The notes: generated by a model from the sequence alone, not told the origin. A DNA stretch of 64,000 bases from CAIKMD01 sp035552195 (GCA_035552195.1 DASZLU010000006.1:62001-126000); one strand, 5' to 3'. Counted from the first letter of the stretch, positions 8,346 through 17,958 are shown. Made by a program: numbers and translations.

Positions 8346-9188
8346 TTACCCCACCAAGCGTCCGGTTTGGTAATCGCCGAAGGCTTGACGGATTTCTTCA
8401 ACCGTGTTCATCACGAAGGGGCCGTAGGCGACGACCGGCTCGTCGATCGGCGGCCCGGCATAAAGCAGCGCGCGGAATTTTTCGTCGGCCACGATCGAAA
8501 TCGCGTCGCTCTCCGCCGCTGCGGCTTCGCGTCTCGGCTCGAACCACGCGACATCGGGCGCGGCAAGCGCTCGGCCATCGACGCCAAGCCGCACGTTGCC
8601 GTCGAGCACATACAGAAAGCCGCGATAGCCGGCGGGGATCAGCTGCCGGCAGATCGCGCCCGGCTCCATCGCGATATCGATCAGCATCATCGGCCATTCG
8701 CTGCCATGCGGCTGAGCGACGCCGTCGACATCACCGGCATAGATTCGCCGCTCGACGCCGTTGTCGCGCCGCGCCGGCACGCTTGCCGCTGGCTGGTTGA
8801 CATAGTGCGCTGGAATCATCTTCGCCTTAGCCGGCAGGTTGAGCCACAGCTGCAGCGTATGCGCAGGCTCGCGCTGATACGGCATCTCGCTGTGCAAGAC
8901 GCCGCGTCCCGCCGTCATCCATTGCACATCGCCTTGACGCAGCACGCCGTCGGCGCCGGTATGGTCGCGATGATGCAGGGCTCCGTCGAGCACCAAGGTC
9001 ACGGTCTGCATGCCGCGATGCGGATGCGTCTCGAAACCGCCGGGCGCCGCGAACCAATCTTCCGACAAGCGCAGGAACGGCGACAGCGAAGCGAAATCGT
9101 CGCTATGCAGCACGAGACGCTTGCGCTGCACTTGATCGCTGGCGCCAAGCTCGACCGGATGGTCGATGCGATCGACTTTTCGTTCCAC
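8346..9188 (-). CDS. Pirin family protein
   Basis: A 280-residue bicupin of the pirin family. The iron-binding residues are visible: two histidines in THPHRGM near residue 55 and a histidine plus glutamate in VLHSEMP near residue 100. Bacterial pirins are quercetinase-like dioxygenases or redox regulators. The gene converges on the dienelactone hydrolase with 5 nt between stops and diverges from the FAD monooxygenase gene. Ring cleavage of flavonoid-like compounds is possible, but the substrate is unknown. Confidence 0.88.
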   Translation of the reverse strand: MERKVDRIDHPVELGASDQVQRKRLVLHSDDFASLSPFLRLSEDWFAAPGGFETHPHRGMQTVTLVLDGALHHRDHTGADGVLRQGDVQWMTAGRGVLHSEMPYQREPAHTLQLWLNLPAKAKMIPAHYVNQPAASVPARRDNGVERRIYAGDVDGVAQPHGSEWPMMLIDIAMEPGAICRQLIPAGYRGFLYVLDGNVRLGVDGRALAAPDVAWFEPRREAAAAESDAISIVADEKFRALLYAGPPIDEPVVAYGPFVMNTVEEIRQAFGDYQTGRLVG

Positions 9189-9283
9189 GCGCTTCTCCGT
9201 TCACCACGGCTCCAACACGATAATATAAGAAGCGCACGGTGTCCGTCACAGCCGCGCGGATAAAGATTGGGGAGGCACATCTG

Positions 9284-10822
9284 ATGTATGACGTCGTCAT
9301 CGTAGGATACGGGCCCACCGGAATGGTGGCCGCGATCCTGCTCGGCCGGGCTGGCCATCGCGTCGCGGTGATCGACCGGCATACGACACTCTATAACCTG
9401 CCCCGTGTCGGCATCGTTCATGACGATGTGCTGCGTATGTTCCAGGAAGTCGGCTGTATCGACGCGATCTGGCCCTATACGCATTTTCTGCCGGTCTACG
9501 AACTCGCCAAGCATGGCGAGATTTTGCTGTCGAGTGAGGTTGCCCCGATGGCCACGCACGGCTGGCCGGAATACACCTCGATCTACCAGCCCTCGTTCGA
9601 GAAAGAGCTCGACATCGCGGCGCGCGCCATACCGAACGTTGAGATTTTCCAGGGGCAAACCGCGCAAGCGATCAAGCAAGATGCGAACCGCATCACCGTC
9701 GCGACCGAAGGCCGCGACGGCGAGACACGGAATTTCGAAGCCCGCTATCTCATCGGTGCCGACGGCGGCAACAGCTTCGTCCGCCGTGCGCTCGACATCG
9801 AATACGAAGATCTCGGCTTCGATCAGGACTGGCTGGTGGTCGACGCCAAGCTGCGCAGGCCGCGGCCCGACCTCCCGGCGATGCGGCAGCTCTGCGAGCC
9901 CGAGCAGCCCGGCGTCACCTTGTATATGGGGCCGAACCATCGCCGCTGGTCGTTCATGATCTTCCCCGATGAATCGCCGGAAGACGCGGTGAAGCCGGAA
10001 AGCGTGTGGCGCCGCCTCGACCGGCCGGAAGGCGGAACGGTCGAAGATTTCGAGCTCATCCGCGTCGCCTCGTACAAATTCCAATCGCTCTATGCCCGGC
10101 AATGGCGCGTCGGCCGCGCCTTCCTCGCCGGCGATTCAGCGCATCAGATGCCGCCTTTCCTCGCCCAAGGCCTCTGCTCCGGCTTTCGCGACGCACATAA
10201 CCTCGCCTGGAAACTGAGCCTGGCGCTGAAAGGCCTGGCCGACGATCGCTTCCTCGATACATACGAGTCCGAACGCGGGCCCAGCGCGCGGGCAACGATC
10301 GTAGAGAGCATGCGCGTCGGCCTGCATGTGAACGAGCGCAATCCCGAGAAGGTCAAACGCCGCGACGACGAGCTGCGCGCGATGCAAGCGGCCAAAGCGA
10401 ACCAGAAACTCGACGAGAAGCTCATCGCCTTTCGCGTCCCCGGTTTCGAGAAAGGCTTGGTCGCGCGCGGCACGCCCGGCGCCGGCGATGCGTTCCCGCA
10501 AGCAGCGATCCGCGGCGAGCGCGAAGGCCTGTTCGACGATATCGCCGGGCGCGGCTTCATGATCGTGACGCGCGGCGGCGACCCGCTGACGGCGCTCGGC
10601 GCCGAGGATCGCGATTTCTGGAGGTCGCTCGGCGGCAAGATCGCGCATATCGGCAAGGACGGCTTCACCGACATCGACGGCCGCTACGCCCAGCTCATGG
10701 ACGAATACGGCAGCGACATCATCGTGAAGCGGCCGGATTTCAACATCTTCGGCACCGCCAAGAGCGCGCAAGAGCTGCCCGCGCTGCTCGCCGAACTGCG
10801 CCGCCAATTACGCGCCGCGTGA
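9284..10822 (+). CDS. FAD-dependent aromatic monooxygenase (MhpA-like)
   Basis: A 512-residue class A flavoprotein hydroxylase. The dinucleotide motif VVIVGYGPTG is at the N-terminus, the second FAD motif YLIGADGGNSFVRRAL is near residue 165, and the FAD-ribityl GD motif AFLAGDSAHQMPP is near residue 285. This architecture matches 3-(3-hydroxyphenyl)propionate and related phenol hydroxylases, which insert one oxygen ortho or para to a ring hydroxyl using NAD(P)H. The start at 9284 has a GGGGAGG site nine bases upstream, and the FAD motif begins at residue 2, so the upstream in-frame ATG at 9239 is not used. A GST gene follows after 15 nt, which suggests a hydroxylate-then-isomerise operon. 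Confidence 0.9.
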   Translation: MYDVVIVGYGPTGMVAAILLGRAGHRVAVIDRHTTLYNLPRVGIVHDDVLRMFQEVGCIDAIWPYTHFLPVYELAKHGEILLSSEVAPMATHGWPEYTSIYQPSFEKELDIAARAIPNVEIFQGQTAQAIKQDANRITVATEGRDGETRNFEARYLIGADGGNSFVRRALDIEYEDLGFDQDWLVVDAKLRRPRPDLPAMRQLCEPEQPGVTLYMGPNHRRWSFMIFPDESPEDAVKPESVWRRLDRPEGGTVEDFELIRVASYKFQSLYARQWRVGRAFLAGDSAHQMPPFLAQGLCSGFRDAHNLAWKLSLALKGLADDRFLDTYESERGPSARATIVESMRVGLHVNERNPEKVKRRDDELRAMQAAKANQKLDEKLIAFRVPGFEKGLVARGTPGAGDAFPQAAIRGEREGLFDDIAGRGFMIVTRGGDPLTALGAEDRDFWRSLGGKIAHIGKDGFTDIDGRYAQLMDEYGSDIIVKRPDFNIFGTAKSAQELPALLAELRRQLRAA

Positions 10823-10837
10823 AAGAAGGAGACGACA

Positions 10838-11464
10838 ATGCTAACGCTCGCCTATTGCCCCAACGCCTGCTCCATGGCGCCGCATTTCGTTCTCGAGGAT
10901 AGCGGCAAGGCATATATCGCGCGCAAGGTCGATTGCCCCGGCGGCGAACAATACACCGACGCATACAAGAAGAACGTCAATCCGCATTCGCGCGTGCCGG
11001 TCTTGCAACTCGACAATGGCGCGTGGATCTCCGAGAACATCGCCATCCTGCCCTATCTCGGCAAGCGCTTCGGATTCTGGACCGAGGATCCCGTGCTCGA
11101 AGCGAAGATGCTGTCTTTCATCGGCTGGGTCGCATCGACGGTGCATCCGGCGCAAGCGCATTACCGCCGCGCCTATCGCTATGCCAGCGACGAAGCCGTC
11201 CATCCGAACATGCAGAAGGTCGGCCTCGACTCCTTCCATGGCTATCTGAAAGACGTCGACAAACTTTATGCGGGCAAGACATATCTCTTCGGCGACAAGC
11301 TCTCGGTCTGCGATCACTATGCCTTCGTTCTTTATACCTGGGGACTGCAGCGCGGCTTGGCGATGAAGGACGAGATGCCGCATTTCACCGCCTTCAATGA
11401 CGAGATGCGCAAGCGTCCGGCGATCCAGCGCGTCTTCGAGGATGAAGATATCGACGTGCGCTAG
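10838..11464 (+). CDS. Glutathione S-transferase (beta-class-like)
   Basis: A 208-residue GST. It begins LAYCPNACSMAPHFVLED, where the cysteine before SMAP is typical of bacterial beta-class enzymes, and has a VPVLQLDNG segment and a SEN glutathione-binding turn. The C-terminal domain contains LSVCDHYAF. It follows the FAD monooxygenase by 15 nt with an AAGGAG site, so the two are probably co-transcribed. It is unlike the GST at 6.9 kb in length and active-site residues, so the two are not a recent duplication. Confidence 0.85.
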   Translation: MLTLAYCPNACSMAPHFVLEDSGKAYIARKVDCPGGEQYTDAYKKNVNPHSRVPVLQLDNGAWISENIAILPYLGKRFGFWTEDPVLEAKMLSFIGWVASTVHPAQAHYRRAYRYASDEAVHPNMQKVGLDSFHGYLKDVDKLYAGKTYLFGDKLSVCDHYAFVLYTWGLQRGLAMKDEMPHFTAFNDEMRKRPAIQRVFEDEDIDVR

Positions 11465-11533
11465 CAGCCGGCCGGATAGCGTTCAGGGGCGCGGCGACCT
11501 ATAGTCGTTCGCAGCAATTGGAGAGAGGAATCG

Positions 11534-12469
11534 ATGGCTCAGCCATTCCGTATCGACGTGCATCATCATCCGACGCCGACCGCCGCCATCGCGAATGGCC
11601 GCCGCGCAGTGCCGCCAAATATGAAAGACTGGACGGCCGCCATGTCGCTCGAAGACATGGATAAGAACGACGTCCAGACCTCGATCCTCTCGCTCAACCA
11701 TCCGATCATCGTGTGGCCGAGCGATCAGGCCGCCGCGATCAAGCAGGCGCGCGAATGGAACGAGTTCATGGTGAAGCAGTCGAAGGACCATCCCGGCCGC
11801 TTCGGCGTCTTCGCGGTGCTGCCGATTCTCAACGTCGAGGCCAGCCTCAAAGAGATCGAATACGCGCTCGACACGCTGAAAGTCGACGGCATCAACATGA
11901 TGACCAATATCGGCGACAAGTGGCTCGGCGATCCGCACTACTGGCCGCTCTTCGAAGAGCTCAACCGGCGCAAGGCAGTGCTTTACACCCACCCGATGGC
12001 GCCGACCTGCTCGACCAATCTGCTGATGCCCGAAGTGAACGATTCGGTGATCGAATTCGCCACCGACACCTCGCGCGCCATTGCCCGCATCCTCTTCAGC
12101 GGCGCGGCGCACAAGTTCAAGGACATCCGCTTCATCTTCTCGCATGCTGGCGGAACGATGCCCTATATCCTCGAGCGCTATACGCGCAATCCGCTCGCCG
12201 GCAAAGAGATCGCGGAGCGCGTACCGGACGGCGTCGTGAATTATCTGAAGCGCTGGCACTATGACACCGCACAGGCCTCGCATCCTTTCGCGATGTCGTC
12301 GATCACCAAGCTGGTCAATGTCTCGCAATTGCTGTTCGGGACCGACTTCCCCTATCGCAATGCCGAGGACCATGTGCAGGGCCTGCGCGAATGCGGTTTC
12401 TCCGACGCCGATCTCAAGGCGATCGAGCGCGGCAACGCCGAAAAGCTGCTGCCGCACTACGCACGGTAA
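11534..12469 (+). CDS. ACMSD-type amidohydrolase, paralogue 2
   Basis: A 311-residue protein, the same length as paralogue 1 and with ligands at the same positions: H10 and H12 in IDVHHH, H153 in YTHP, H204 in FSHAGG and D271 in GTDFPY. The core segment TNIGDKWLGDP is shared by the other copies. A GGAGAGAGG site precedes the ATG. It lies in a rightward run after the FAD monooxygenase and GST genes. Removal of a carboxylate from a hydroxylated aromatic acid or a ring-opened product is the likely reaction. A palindromic repeat lies just after the stop. Confidence 0.85.
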   Translation: MAQPFRIDVHHHPTPTAAIANGRRAVPPNMKDWTAAMSLEDMDKNDVQTSILSLNHPIIVWPSDQAAAIKQAREWNEFMVKQSKDHPGRFGVFAVLPILNVEASLKEIEYALDTLKVDGINMMTNIGDKWLGDPHYWPLFEELNRRKAVLYTHPMAPTCSTNLLMPEVNDSVIEFATDTSRAIARILFSGAAHKFKDIRFIFSHAGGTMPYILERYTRNPLAGKEIAERVPDGVVNYLKRWHYDTAQASHPFAMSSITKLVNVSQLLFGTDFPYRNAEDHVQGLRECGFSDADLKAIERGNAEKLLPHYAR

Positions 12470-12494
12470 GCGGACCATATCTCTCTAACGTCAT

Positions 12495-12513
12495 GCCCGG
12501 GCTTGTCCCGGGC
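12495..12513. repeat. GCCCGGG hairpin of a dispersed intergenic repeat
   Basis: The word TCATGCCCGGGCTTGTCCCGGGC contains a perfect 7-bp stem (GCCCGGG and CCCGGGC) with a 5-nt loop, 26 nt after the amidohydrolase stop. This is a common short palindromic repeat motif of GC-rich alphaproteobacteria. It may also act as a terminator. No T-tract follows. Confidence 0.6.
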
Positions 12514-12632
12514 GTTTACATTTCAGGGAACTGCCAGGCTGACCGGCGACCGGCGCCAGAATCGGTTTTTCTTTGGCCCACGGCTGAACTAAAGTCCCGG
12601 CAAACGCAGCGATATTGTTTTCGAGAGAATCG

Positions 12633-13946
12633 ATGCCCCAAGCGAACAAGGCCGGCAAAAGCAACGGCGGCAAGACGGCCCGAAGCGGCGCGCGCAAAAT
12701 TCCCGCGGTGGTGCGCGAATTGCCGCGGATCACCGTCCACAGCGATACCCGCGACATCCTTGCTCATGCAGCGAAGGATGCGAAGAAGATCGCCGATTAT
12801 TTCGTCGTCGATGTCGACGCGCATGTGACCGAGATCGCGTTCTGGAACGAGATCACCGATCTGATCGACAGCGACGTTTATCGGCAATGGGCGCAATCCT
12901 TCCGCGACCGCGCCGGCGGCGGCGTCGGCGCGCTGATGAACATTTCGCCGGGCATGAGCCAGCAGGACGTGTTCGGCCGCATCCCGCACGATCACATGCA
13001 GGGCGAGAAGTCCGATCATCAATCCAAGCATCGCCAGGTCGTGCTGACCGAGCGCGCCATGGATGCGATGGGCATCGATTACCAGATCGTGTTTCCGACG
13101 CCGATGCTGCAGCTCGGCATGCATCCACAGCCCGATGTCGAAGTCGTGCTCGGTAAGGCCTTCAATCGCTGGATGACCGACAAGATCCTGCCGCAGCAGC
13201 CGCGCATGAAGATGCTGGTCTATCTGCCGTTCTGCGAGCCGGATGCCTGCATGGAGGCGATCAAGGAATTCGGCGACAAGCCCGGCGTGATCGGCTTCTG
13301 CATCACGGCGACGCGCTACAAGCCGGTTCATCACAACCAATACATGAAGCTCTATCGCGCCATCGAGGAAACCGGCATGCCTCTCGCGTTCCACGCGGGT
13401 TATTACTGGGGCGATCCGTCGATGATGCAGATCAACCGCTTCATCGGCATGCACGCGATCTCGTTCGTGCATTTCAGCGTGCTGCACATGACCAATTGGG
13501 TCCTGAACGGCCTGCCCGAGCGCTTCCCCAAGCTGAAAGTGATCTGGATCGAGAGCGGCCTCGCCTGGGTGCCGTTCCTGATGCAGCGGCTCGACAGCGA
13601 ATATCTGATGCGCAGCTCGGAAGCGCCGCTACTGAAGCGCCGCCCGAGCGAATACATGCGCGAGATGTTCTATACGACGCAGCCGATCGAGACGAGCAAC
13701 CTCAAGCTGACCGAGGCGACGCTCGAGGCGATCGACGCCGAGAACCAGCTTCTCTTCTCGTCCGACTGGCCGCATTGGGACTTCAACCCGCCAAGCTCGA
13801 TCGCCAACCTGGCTTTCCTCACCGAAAAGCAGAAGCGCAACATCCTCGGCCTCAACGCGGCGAAGCTGTTCAACATCAAAGTGCCGAAGGGCAAGCTGGC
13901 GAATATTCCAGACTATCCGCTCGACCTGCCGCAAGCCGCCGAATAG
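12633..13946 (+). CDS. Amidohydrolase family protein (long type)
   Basis: A 437-residue metal-dependent hydrolase of the Amidohydro_2 family but from a different branch than the approximately 311-residue copies. A basic leader of about 55 residues precedes the first metal motif VVDVDAHVTE. Later motifs are LAFHAGYYW, VIWIESGLAWVPF and the terminal LLFSSDWPHWDF. The ATG at 12633 is preferred over a TTG six codons earlier because a GAGAG site precedes it. Relatives include predicted TIM-barrel hydrolases in aromatic catabolic clusters. It is followed at 43 nt by an ABC permease pair, so transport and processing may be linked. Confidence 0.8.
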   Translation: MPQANKAGKSNGGKTARSGARKIPAVVRELPRITVHSDTRDILAHAAKDAKKIADYFVVDVDAHVTEIAFWNEITDLIDSDVYRQWAQSFRDRAGGGVGALMNISPGMSQQDVFGRIPHDHMQGEKSDHQSKHRQVVLTERAMDAMGIDYQIVFPTPMLQLGMHPQPDVEVVLGKAFNRWMTDKILPQQPRMKMLVYLPFCEPDACMEAIKEFGDKPGVIGFCITATRYKPVHHNQYMKLYRAIEETGMPLAFHAGYYWGDPSMMQINRFIGMHAISFVHFSVLHMTNWVLNGLPERFPKLKVIWIESGLAWVPFLMQRLDSEYLMRSSEAPLLKRRPSEYMREMFYTTQPIETSNLKLTEATLEAIDAENQLLFSSDWPHWDFNPPSSIANLAFLTEKQKRNILGLNAAKLFNIKVPKGKLANIPDYPLDLPQAAE

Positions 13947-13989
13947 AGTCGGGCGGCGTAAGAAGCCGGCGCAAAGGGAACGCATAGGT

Positions 13990-14751
13990 ATGAAGCTCGG
14001 GCGTTATCGTGGGGCGTTGATCCCGGTGGTGCTGATCGCGCTTTGGGAGATCGGCGCGCAGACCGGCGTGCTGCCGCACGACACCATGTCTCAACCGAGC
14101 GAGATCGCCGTCGCCGGCTGGAACGCGCTGCTCGACGGCAGCCTCTTGATCGCGACGGCGCAGACCTTCCAGACCGCGCTTCTCGGCCTCACCCTCGGCA
14201 GCATCATCGGCATCATCATCGGCATTTTGATCGGGCTGTCGCCGACACTCGAAGGCATCGTCGGGCCGACGCTCGATACGGTCCGGCCGATCCCGGCGGT
14301 GGCGCTGATCCCGCTGGCGCTGCTCATCTACGGTTTCGGCGTGCGGATGGAAGTGCTGGTCATCACCTACGCCACGGTCTGGCCGGTGCTGATCGTCACC
14401 ATCTCAGCGGTGCGCGGGATCGAGCCGCGGCTGCTCGAAGTCGCGCGCACCTTGGAGATGCCGCCGCTGAGCCGCATGCGGCGTATCGTGTTGCCGGCAG
14501 CGCTCGCCCGCATCGCCGTGGGCATCCGGGTCAGCGCCGGCGTCGCGCTGGTCGTGGCGGTGACGGTCGAGATCGTGCTCAACCCGCAGGGCCTCGGCTA
14601 CGGCATGATCATTGCGGCGCAGTCGTTGCGGCCTGAGCTGATGTGGGCCGAGTTGCTGTGGGTCGGCTTCGCCGGCTGGGCCTTCAACACGCTGCTGTCG
14701 CAAATCGATCGCCGCTGGCTGCGGCGCTACCAGCCGGGAGGCGCGCGATGA
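13990..14751 (+). CDS. ABC transporter permease (SsuC/TauC type) A1
   Basis: A 253-residue inner-membrane permease with about six hydrophobic segments and the cytoplasmic EAA-like loop LLEVARTLEMPPLSRMRRIVLPAALARI, which contacts the ATPase. It forms a pair with the next permease through a 4-nt start/stop overlap and is followed by a binding protein. No ATPase is encoded in this operon. The nearest ATPases of the same type lie at 20.6 and 35.6 kb. Confidence 0.9.
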   Translation: MKLGRYRGALIPVVLIALWEIGAQTGVLPHDTMSQPSEIAVAGWNALLDGSLLIATAQTFQTALLGLTLGSIIGIIIGILIGLSPTLEGIVGPTLDTVRPIPAVALIPLALLIYGFGVRMEVLVITYATVWPVLIVTISAVRGIEPRLLEVARTLEMPPLSRMRRIVLPAALARIAVGIRVSAGVALVVAVTVEIVLNPQGLGYGMIIAAQSLRPELMWAELLWVGFAGWAFNTLLSQIDRRWLRRYQPGGAR

Positions 14752-15515
14752 TCAGCCGCCGCCTCTGGCTGGCTGTCGGCGCCGTCATCTTCGCCGCCGC
14801 CGTGATCTATCTCTGGCAGCTCGCTGCCGACGCGCGGCTGATCTCGCCGGTCTTCTTCCCCTCGCCGACCCGCACCTGGGGTGCTTTTTGGACCATGGAA
14901 GAGCGCGGGGACATCTGGGGGCCGATGGCCTCGACGGCGCTGCGCATGTTCTACGGCTGGGTGCTGGCGTCGCTGGCCGGGGTCGTGCTCGGCGGTGCGA
15001 TCGCGCGCTCCGGCCCGATACGCGCCTATCTCGAGCCGCTCCTCGAATTCCTCCGCCCGCTGCCGGCCTCGGCGATCATCCCGCCGGCGATCCTGTTTCT
15101 CGGCCTCACCAGCAAGATGGCGGTCACGGTCATCGCCTTCGGCGCGCTCTGGCCGGTGCTCTTGGGGGCCTATCACGGCTTCCGCAGCGTCGAGCCGCAG
15201 CTCGTCGAGATGGCGGCGGCCATTCGCATGAAATCGGTGGCCTTCCTGTGGAAGGTGGCGCTGCCCAGCGCCCTGCCCGATATCTTCGCCGGCGTCCGCG
15301 TCAGCCTTGCCATCGCGCTGATCCTTGCCGTCGTCACCGAGATGCAGGCAGCGCAATCGGGCCTCGGCTTCAACATCCTGATGGCGCAGCGCAGCTTCCG
15401 CAGCCCCGAGCTCTATGCCGGCACGATCGTGCTCGGCATCCTCGGATTCTTCACCAATTATGCCCTGGTGACGGCGGAGAAGCGCCTGCTGCGCTGGCGC
15501 ACGCTGACGCGCTGA
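14748..15515 (+). CDS. ABC transporter permease (SsuC/TauC type) A2
   Basis: A 255-residue permease that starts at an ATG overlapping the stop of permease A1 (ATGA). It carries a first membrane span at about residues 5-23, further spans, and the EAA-like loop QLVEMAAAIRMKSVAFLWKVALPSALPDI. The frame is open upstream inside permease A1 but has no homology there. Together A1 and A2 would form a heterodimeric membrane channel for the binding protein encoded next. Confidence 0.9.
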   Translation: MISRRLWLAVGAVIFAAAVIYLWQLAADARLISPVFFPSPTRTWGAFWTMEERGDIWGPMASTALRMFYGWVLASLAGVVLGGAIARSGPIRAYLEPLLEFLRPLPASAIIPPAILFLGLTSKMAVTVIAFGALWPVLLGAYHGFRSVEPQLVEMAAAIRMKSVAFLWKVALPSALPDIFAGVRVSLAIALILAVVTEMQAAQSGLGFNILMAQRSFRSPELYAGTIVLGILGFFTNYALVTAEKRLLRWRTLTR

Positions 15516-15563
15516 CGAGTGGGATATCGCGCGCTATCCTCCCGGAAAATCGCGGGAGGAAGC

Positions 15564-16514
15564 ATGTTCGGTCGGATTCTAAGCATCGCCACCCTCGCTC
15601 TAGCCTGCTCGGCGTGTCTCGCGCAGGCCGACGAGAAAATCCGCATCGGCACGCCCGAAGCGACTAGCTTCTCTTTCTCGGTTCCCGATGTCGGCAACGC
15701 GGTCGGCATCTTCAAGAAATACGGGCTCGATGTGGAGCGTATCGATTTCGCCGGTGGCGCCAAGATGCATCAGGCAATGGATGCCGGCGCGCTCGATGCG
15801 ATCAGCGGCACTGGCTCGGACATCCTCTTCCTTACCAAAGGCGCGCCCGAGAAAGGCGTCGCCGCCTATGCCAACGATCTCGCAGCGCTGTCGCTGGTGA
15901 TCAACGCCGACAACGCGAGAATCAAGAAGATCGAAGACCTTAAAGGTAAGACCATCGCCGTCAGCACGACGGGCTCGTTCACAAGCTGGGTGGCGAAGAC
16001 CATCCTCGGCCAGCATGGGGTCACCCCCGACCAATTTACCTTCGCTTATCTCGGCACGATGAACGGCATCGTCGCCGGGCTGTTGACCAAGAATGTCGAC
16101 GGCATCATCGGTCCGAGCTCGCGGTCGCTGCAGCTGCAAGGCGAAGGCAAGGTCAAGATCTTGGCCAATGCCGGCAAGGAGATCACGAATTTTATCGCCA
16201 ACATCGTCTACGCCAGCGACACGATGATGAACGAGCATCCCGAGACGCTGAAGAAATTCCTCGCGGGGTATTTCGAGACGATCCGCTACATGAAGGCGCA
16301 CAAGGCCGAGACGGTGAAGTTCACCCAAAACGCGACGCGGTTGCCTGACGACATCGCCGCCGAGGGCTACGATCTCGAAATGCCGACCTTCTTCGACGAC
16401 GGCCATTTCGACCGCAAGAAACTCGCCGCCGTGCAGCAGTCGCTGGTCGATCTCAATCTCATTCCGAAAGCCGTTCCCGACGACACGATCATTACCGAGA
16501 AATTCCTGCCGTAA
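15564..16514 (+). CDS. ABC transporter substrate-binding protein A (NitT/TauT type)
   Basis: A 316-residue periplasmic binding protein with a signal peptide (MFGRILSIATLALACSACLA, cleavage near AQADE). The start follows GGGAGGAAGC. The core contains IEDLKGKTIAVSTTGSFTSW, the ligand-loop segment of the NMT1/SsuA family. It is the third gene of the A1-A2-binding protein operon and is followed by a VOC protein gene after 26 nt. The ligand is probably a small organic acid, consistent with the surrounding catabolic genes. Confidence 0.88.
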   Translation: MFGRILSIATLALACSACLAQADEKIRIGTPEATSFSFSVPDVGNAVGIFKKYGLDVERIDFAGGAKMHQAMDAGALDAISGTGSDILFLTKGAPEKGVAAYANDLAALSLVINADNARIKKIEDLKGKTIAVSTTGSFTSWVAKTILGQHGVTPDQFTFAYLGTMNGIVAGLLTKNVDGIIGPSSRSLQLQGEGKVKILANAGKEITNFIANIVYASDTMMNEHPETLKKFLAGYFETIRYMKAHKAETVKFTQNATRLPDDIAAEGYDLEMPTFFDDGHFDRKKLAAVQQSLVDLNLIPKAVPDDTIITEKFLP

Positions 16515-16540
16515 TCCCGTTTCGACAAAGGAGAAATCTC

Positions 16541-16969
16541 ATGTCACGACCGATGATCCGCCATCTCGCCATGTTCGTCCGCGATCCCGACAAGGTCGCG
16601 AAATTCTATATCGACGTCTTCAAGATGGATGTCGCGCACAAGACGGATGCGACCAAGACGGAGGGCAAGGCCTGGTTCCTGACCGACGGCTATATGAGCC
16701 TCGCCGTCCTGCCGCAGCGTCTCGAAGGCGAAGCGGCTTGCGGCCTCAATCATTTCGGCTTTGCCGTCGAGAACACCGCCGACATGTCGCGCGCGCTCGT
16801 CGAAGCCGGCGTCGAAGAGCCGAAGAAGCGCCCGTCCACCCGCCCCTACGCCGAATATCGCGGCTGCGATCCCGAAGGCAATTGGTTCGACATCTCGCAG
16901 CACGGCTTCGAGACGGTCGAAACCGATGCCGATCGCGCGAAGAAGAAAGTACTGGAACCCGCGAAGTAG
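16541..16969 (+). CDS. VOC/glyoxalase superfamily protein
   Basis: A 142-residue single vicinal-oxygen-chelate domain: RHLAMFVRDPDKVAKFY at the N-terminus, LNHFGFAVEN in the middle, and YRGCDPEGNWFDISQHG near the end with the metal-ligand glutamate/aspartate region. Family members include extradiol dioxygenases, glyoxalases and fosfomycin-type enzymes. At this length it must dimerise. A GGAG site precedes the ATG. It closes the rightward operon and could act on a ring-cleavage product, but its reaction is not evident. Confidence 0.82.
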   Translation: MSRPMIRHLAMFVRDPDKVAKFYIDVFKMDVAHKTDATKTEGKAWFLTDGYMSLAVLPQRLEGEAACGLNHFGFAVENTADMSRALVEAGVEEPKKRPSTRPYAEYRGCDPEGNWFDISQHGFETVETDADRAKKKVLEPAK

Positions 16970-16978
16970 TCTCTAACG

Positions 16979-17010
16979 AACCGGGCGGCGGTTAGACCTT
17001 CCGCCCGGTT
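16979..17010. terminator. Bidirectional terminator-like hairpin
   Basis: A perfect 10-bp inverted repeat (AACCGGGCGG and CCGCCCGGTT) with a 12-nt loop lies between the convergent VOC and amidohydrolase genes. The amidohydrolase stop codon falls in the loop. There is no T-run. Its position between convergent ends supports a shared transcription end. Confidence 0.5.
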
Positions 17011-17954
17011 GCGCCCACCGGCTTGTCAGTCGCGTATTGCGGCAGGATGCCGGTCAAGTTCGTGCGATCGATGCCGCGCAGCTCCCAATTGTCGAAGACG
17101 CCGGATTGGCGCAGCCCTTCGACATGCTCCTTCGCGCTGCGATAGGGGTAATCCGTTCCGAACACGAAATGCGACGCCGGGATCACGCGCCGCGCGCAGG
17201 AGAGCGCGACCCCGTTCGAGGCCTGCGCCGTGTCGTAGTAGAAGCGTTGCGCTTCGGGCAGGAAGCCACCGGGCAGCTTCTGCCGCCATTCCGGGAAGGT
17301 CGAGGTGCGCATGAAACGCTCGATCAGGAACGGCATCGTGCCGCCCGCATGCGACCAGATGATCCGCACGTTGGGGAAACGCTGCGCCGCGCCGCCGAAG
17401 ATCATGCGGGCGATCGCGCGCGTCGTATCGGTGCCGTATTCGATATTCGCGTCCTGAATGCCGGGCACGAGATTGACGCAGCAATCGGGCGTCGCCGGAT
17501 GGACGTAGATCACCGCCTTGCGCCGGTCGAGCTCGCCAAAGATCGGATCGAAAGCCGGATCGCCGAGCCATTTGTCGTGATAGGAGGTGTAGAGGCCGAT
17601 ACCGTCGGCCTTCAGCGCATCGTAGGCATAGGCGATCTCTTTGAGGCAGCCATCGACATCCGGCATCGGCAGCGCCGCGAACATGCCGAAGCGCCCCCGA
17701 TGATCGGCGACCAGCGTCGCCGAATAGTCGTTGCACTCGCGCACGACGCGCCGGATCTTTTCCGCGTCGCCGAGGCGCATGTTGAGCTGGGTCACGGAGA
17801 GGATCGAGGTCGCGACCTCGCCTTGGTCCATATCCTCGATCGATTTCGCCAGCGACCAGTGTTTGAGCGGCGGGCCGACATCCTCACCCATCGCATCGAG
17901 ATAGGCGGGCGGCGAGAGGTGATGATGGACGTCGATGCGAAAGAAATCGGCCAC
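16992..17954 (-). CDS. ACMSD-type amidohydrolase, paralogue 3
   Basis: A 320-residue member of the same family, with IDVHHH at residues 7-12, YVHP, WSHAGG and GTDYPY motifs in the expected places. A GTG at 17954 is chosen as start because GGGGA lies nine bases upstream and the metal motif then begins at residue 7. The frame extends to a TTG at 17978 inside the MFS gene. The MFS stop is only 4 nt away, so the two are coupled. Import of an aromatic acid by the MFS carrier followed by decarboxylation or hydrolysis by this enzyme is a plausible pairing. Confidence 0.85.
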   Translation of the reverse strand: MADFFRIDVHHHLSPPAYLDAMGEDVGPPLKHWSLAKSIEDMDQGEVATSILSVTQLNMRLGDAEKIRRVVRECNDYSATLVADHRGRFGMFAALPMPDVDGCLKEIAYAYDALKADGIGLYTSYHDKWLGDPAFDPIFGELDRRKAVIYVHPATPDCCVNLVPGIQDANIEYGTDTTRAIARMIFGGAAQRFPNVRIIWSHAGGTMPFLIERFMRTSTFPEWRQKLPGGFLPEAQRFYYDTAQASNGVALSCARRVIPASHFVFGTDYPYRSAKEHVEGLRQSGVFDNWELRGIDRTNLTGILPQYATDKPVGATGRKV

Positions 17955-17958
17955 GATT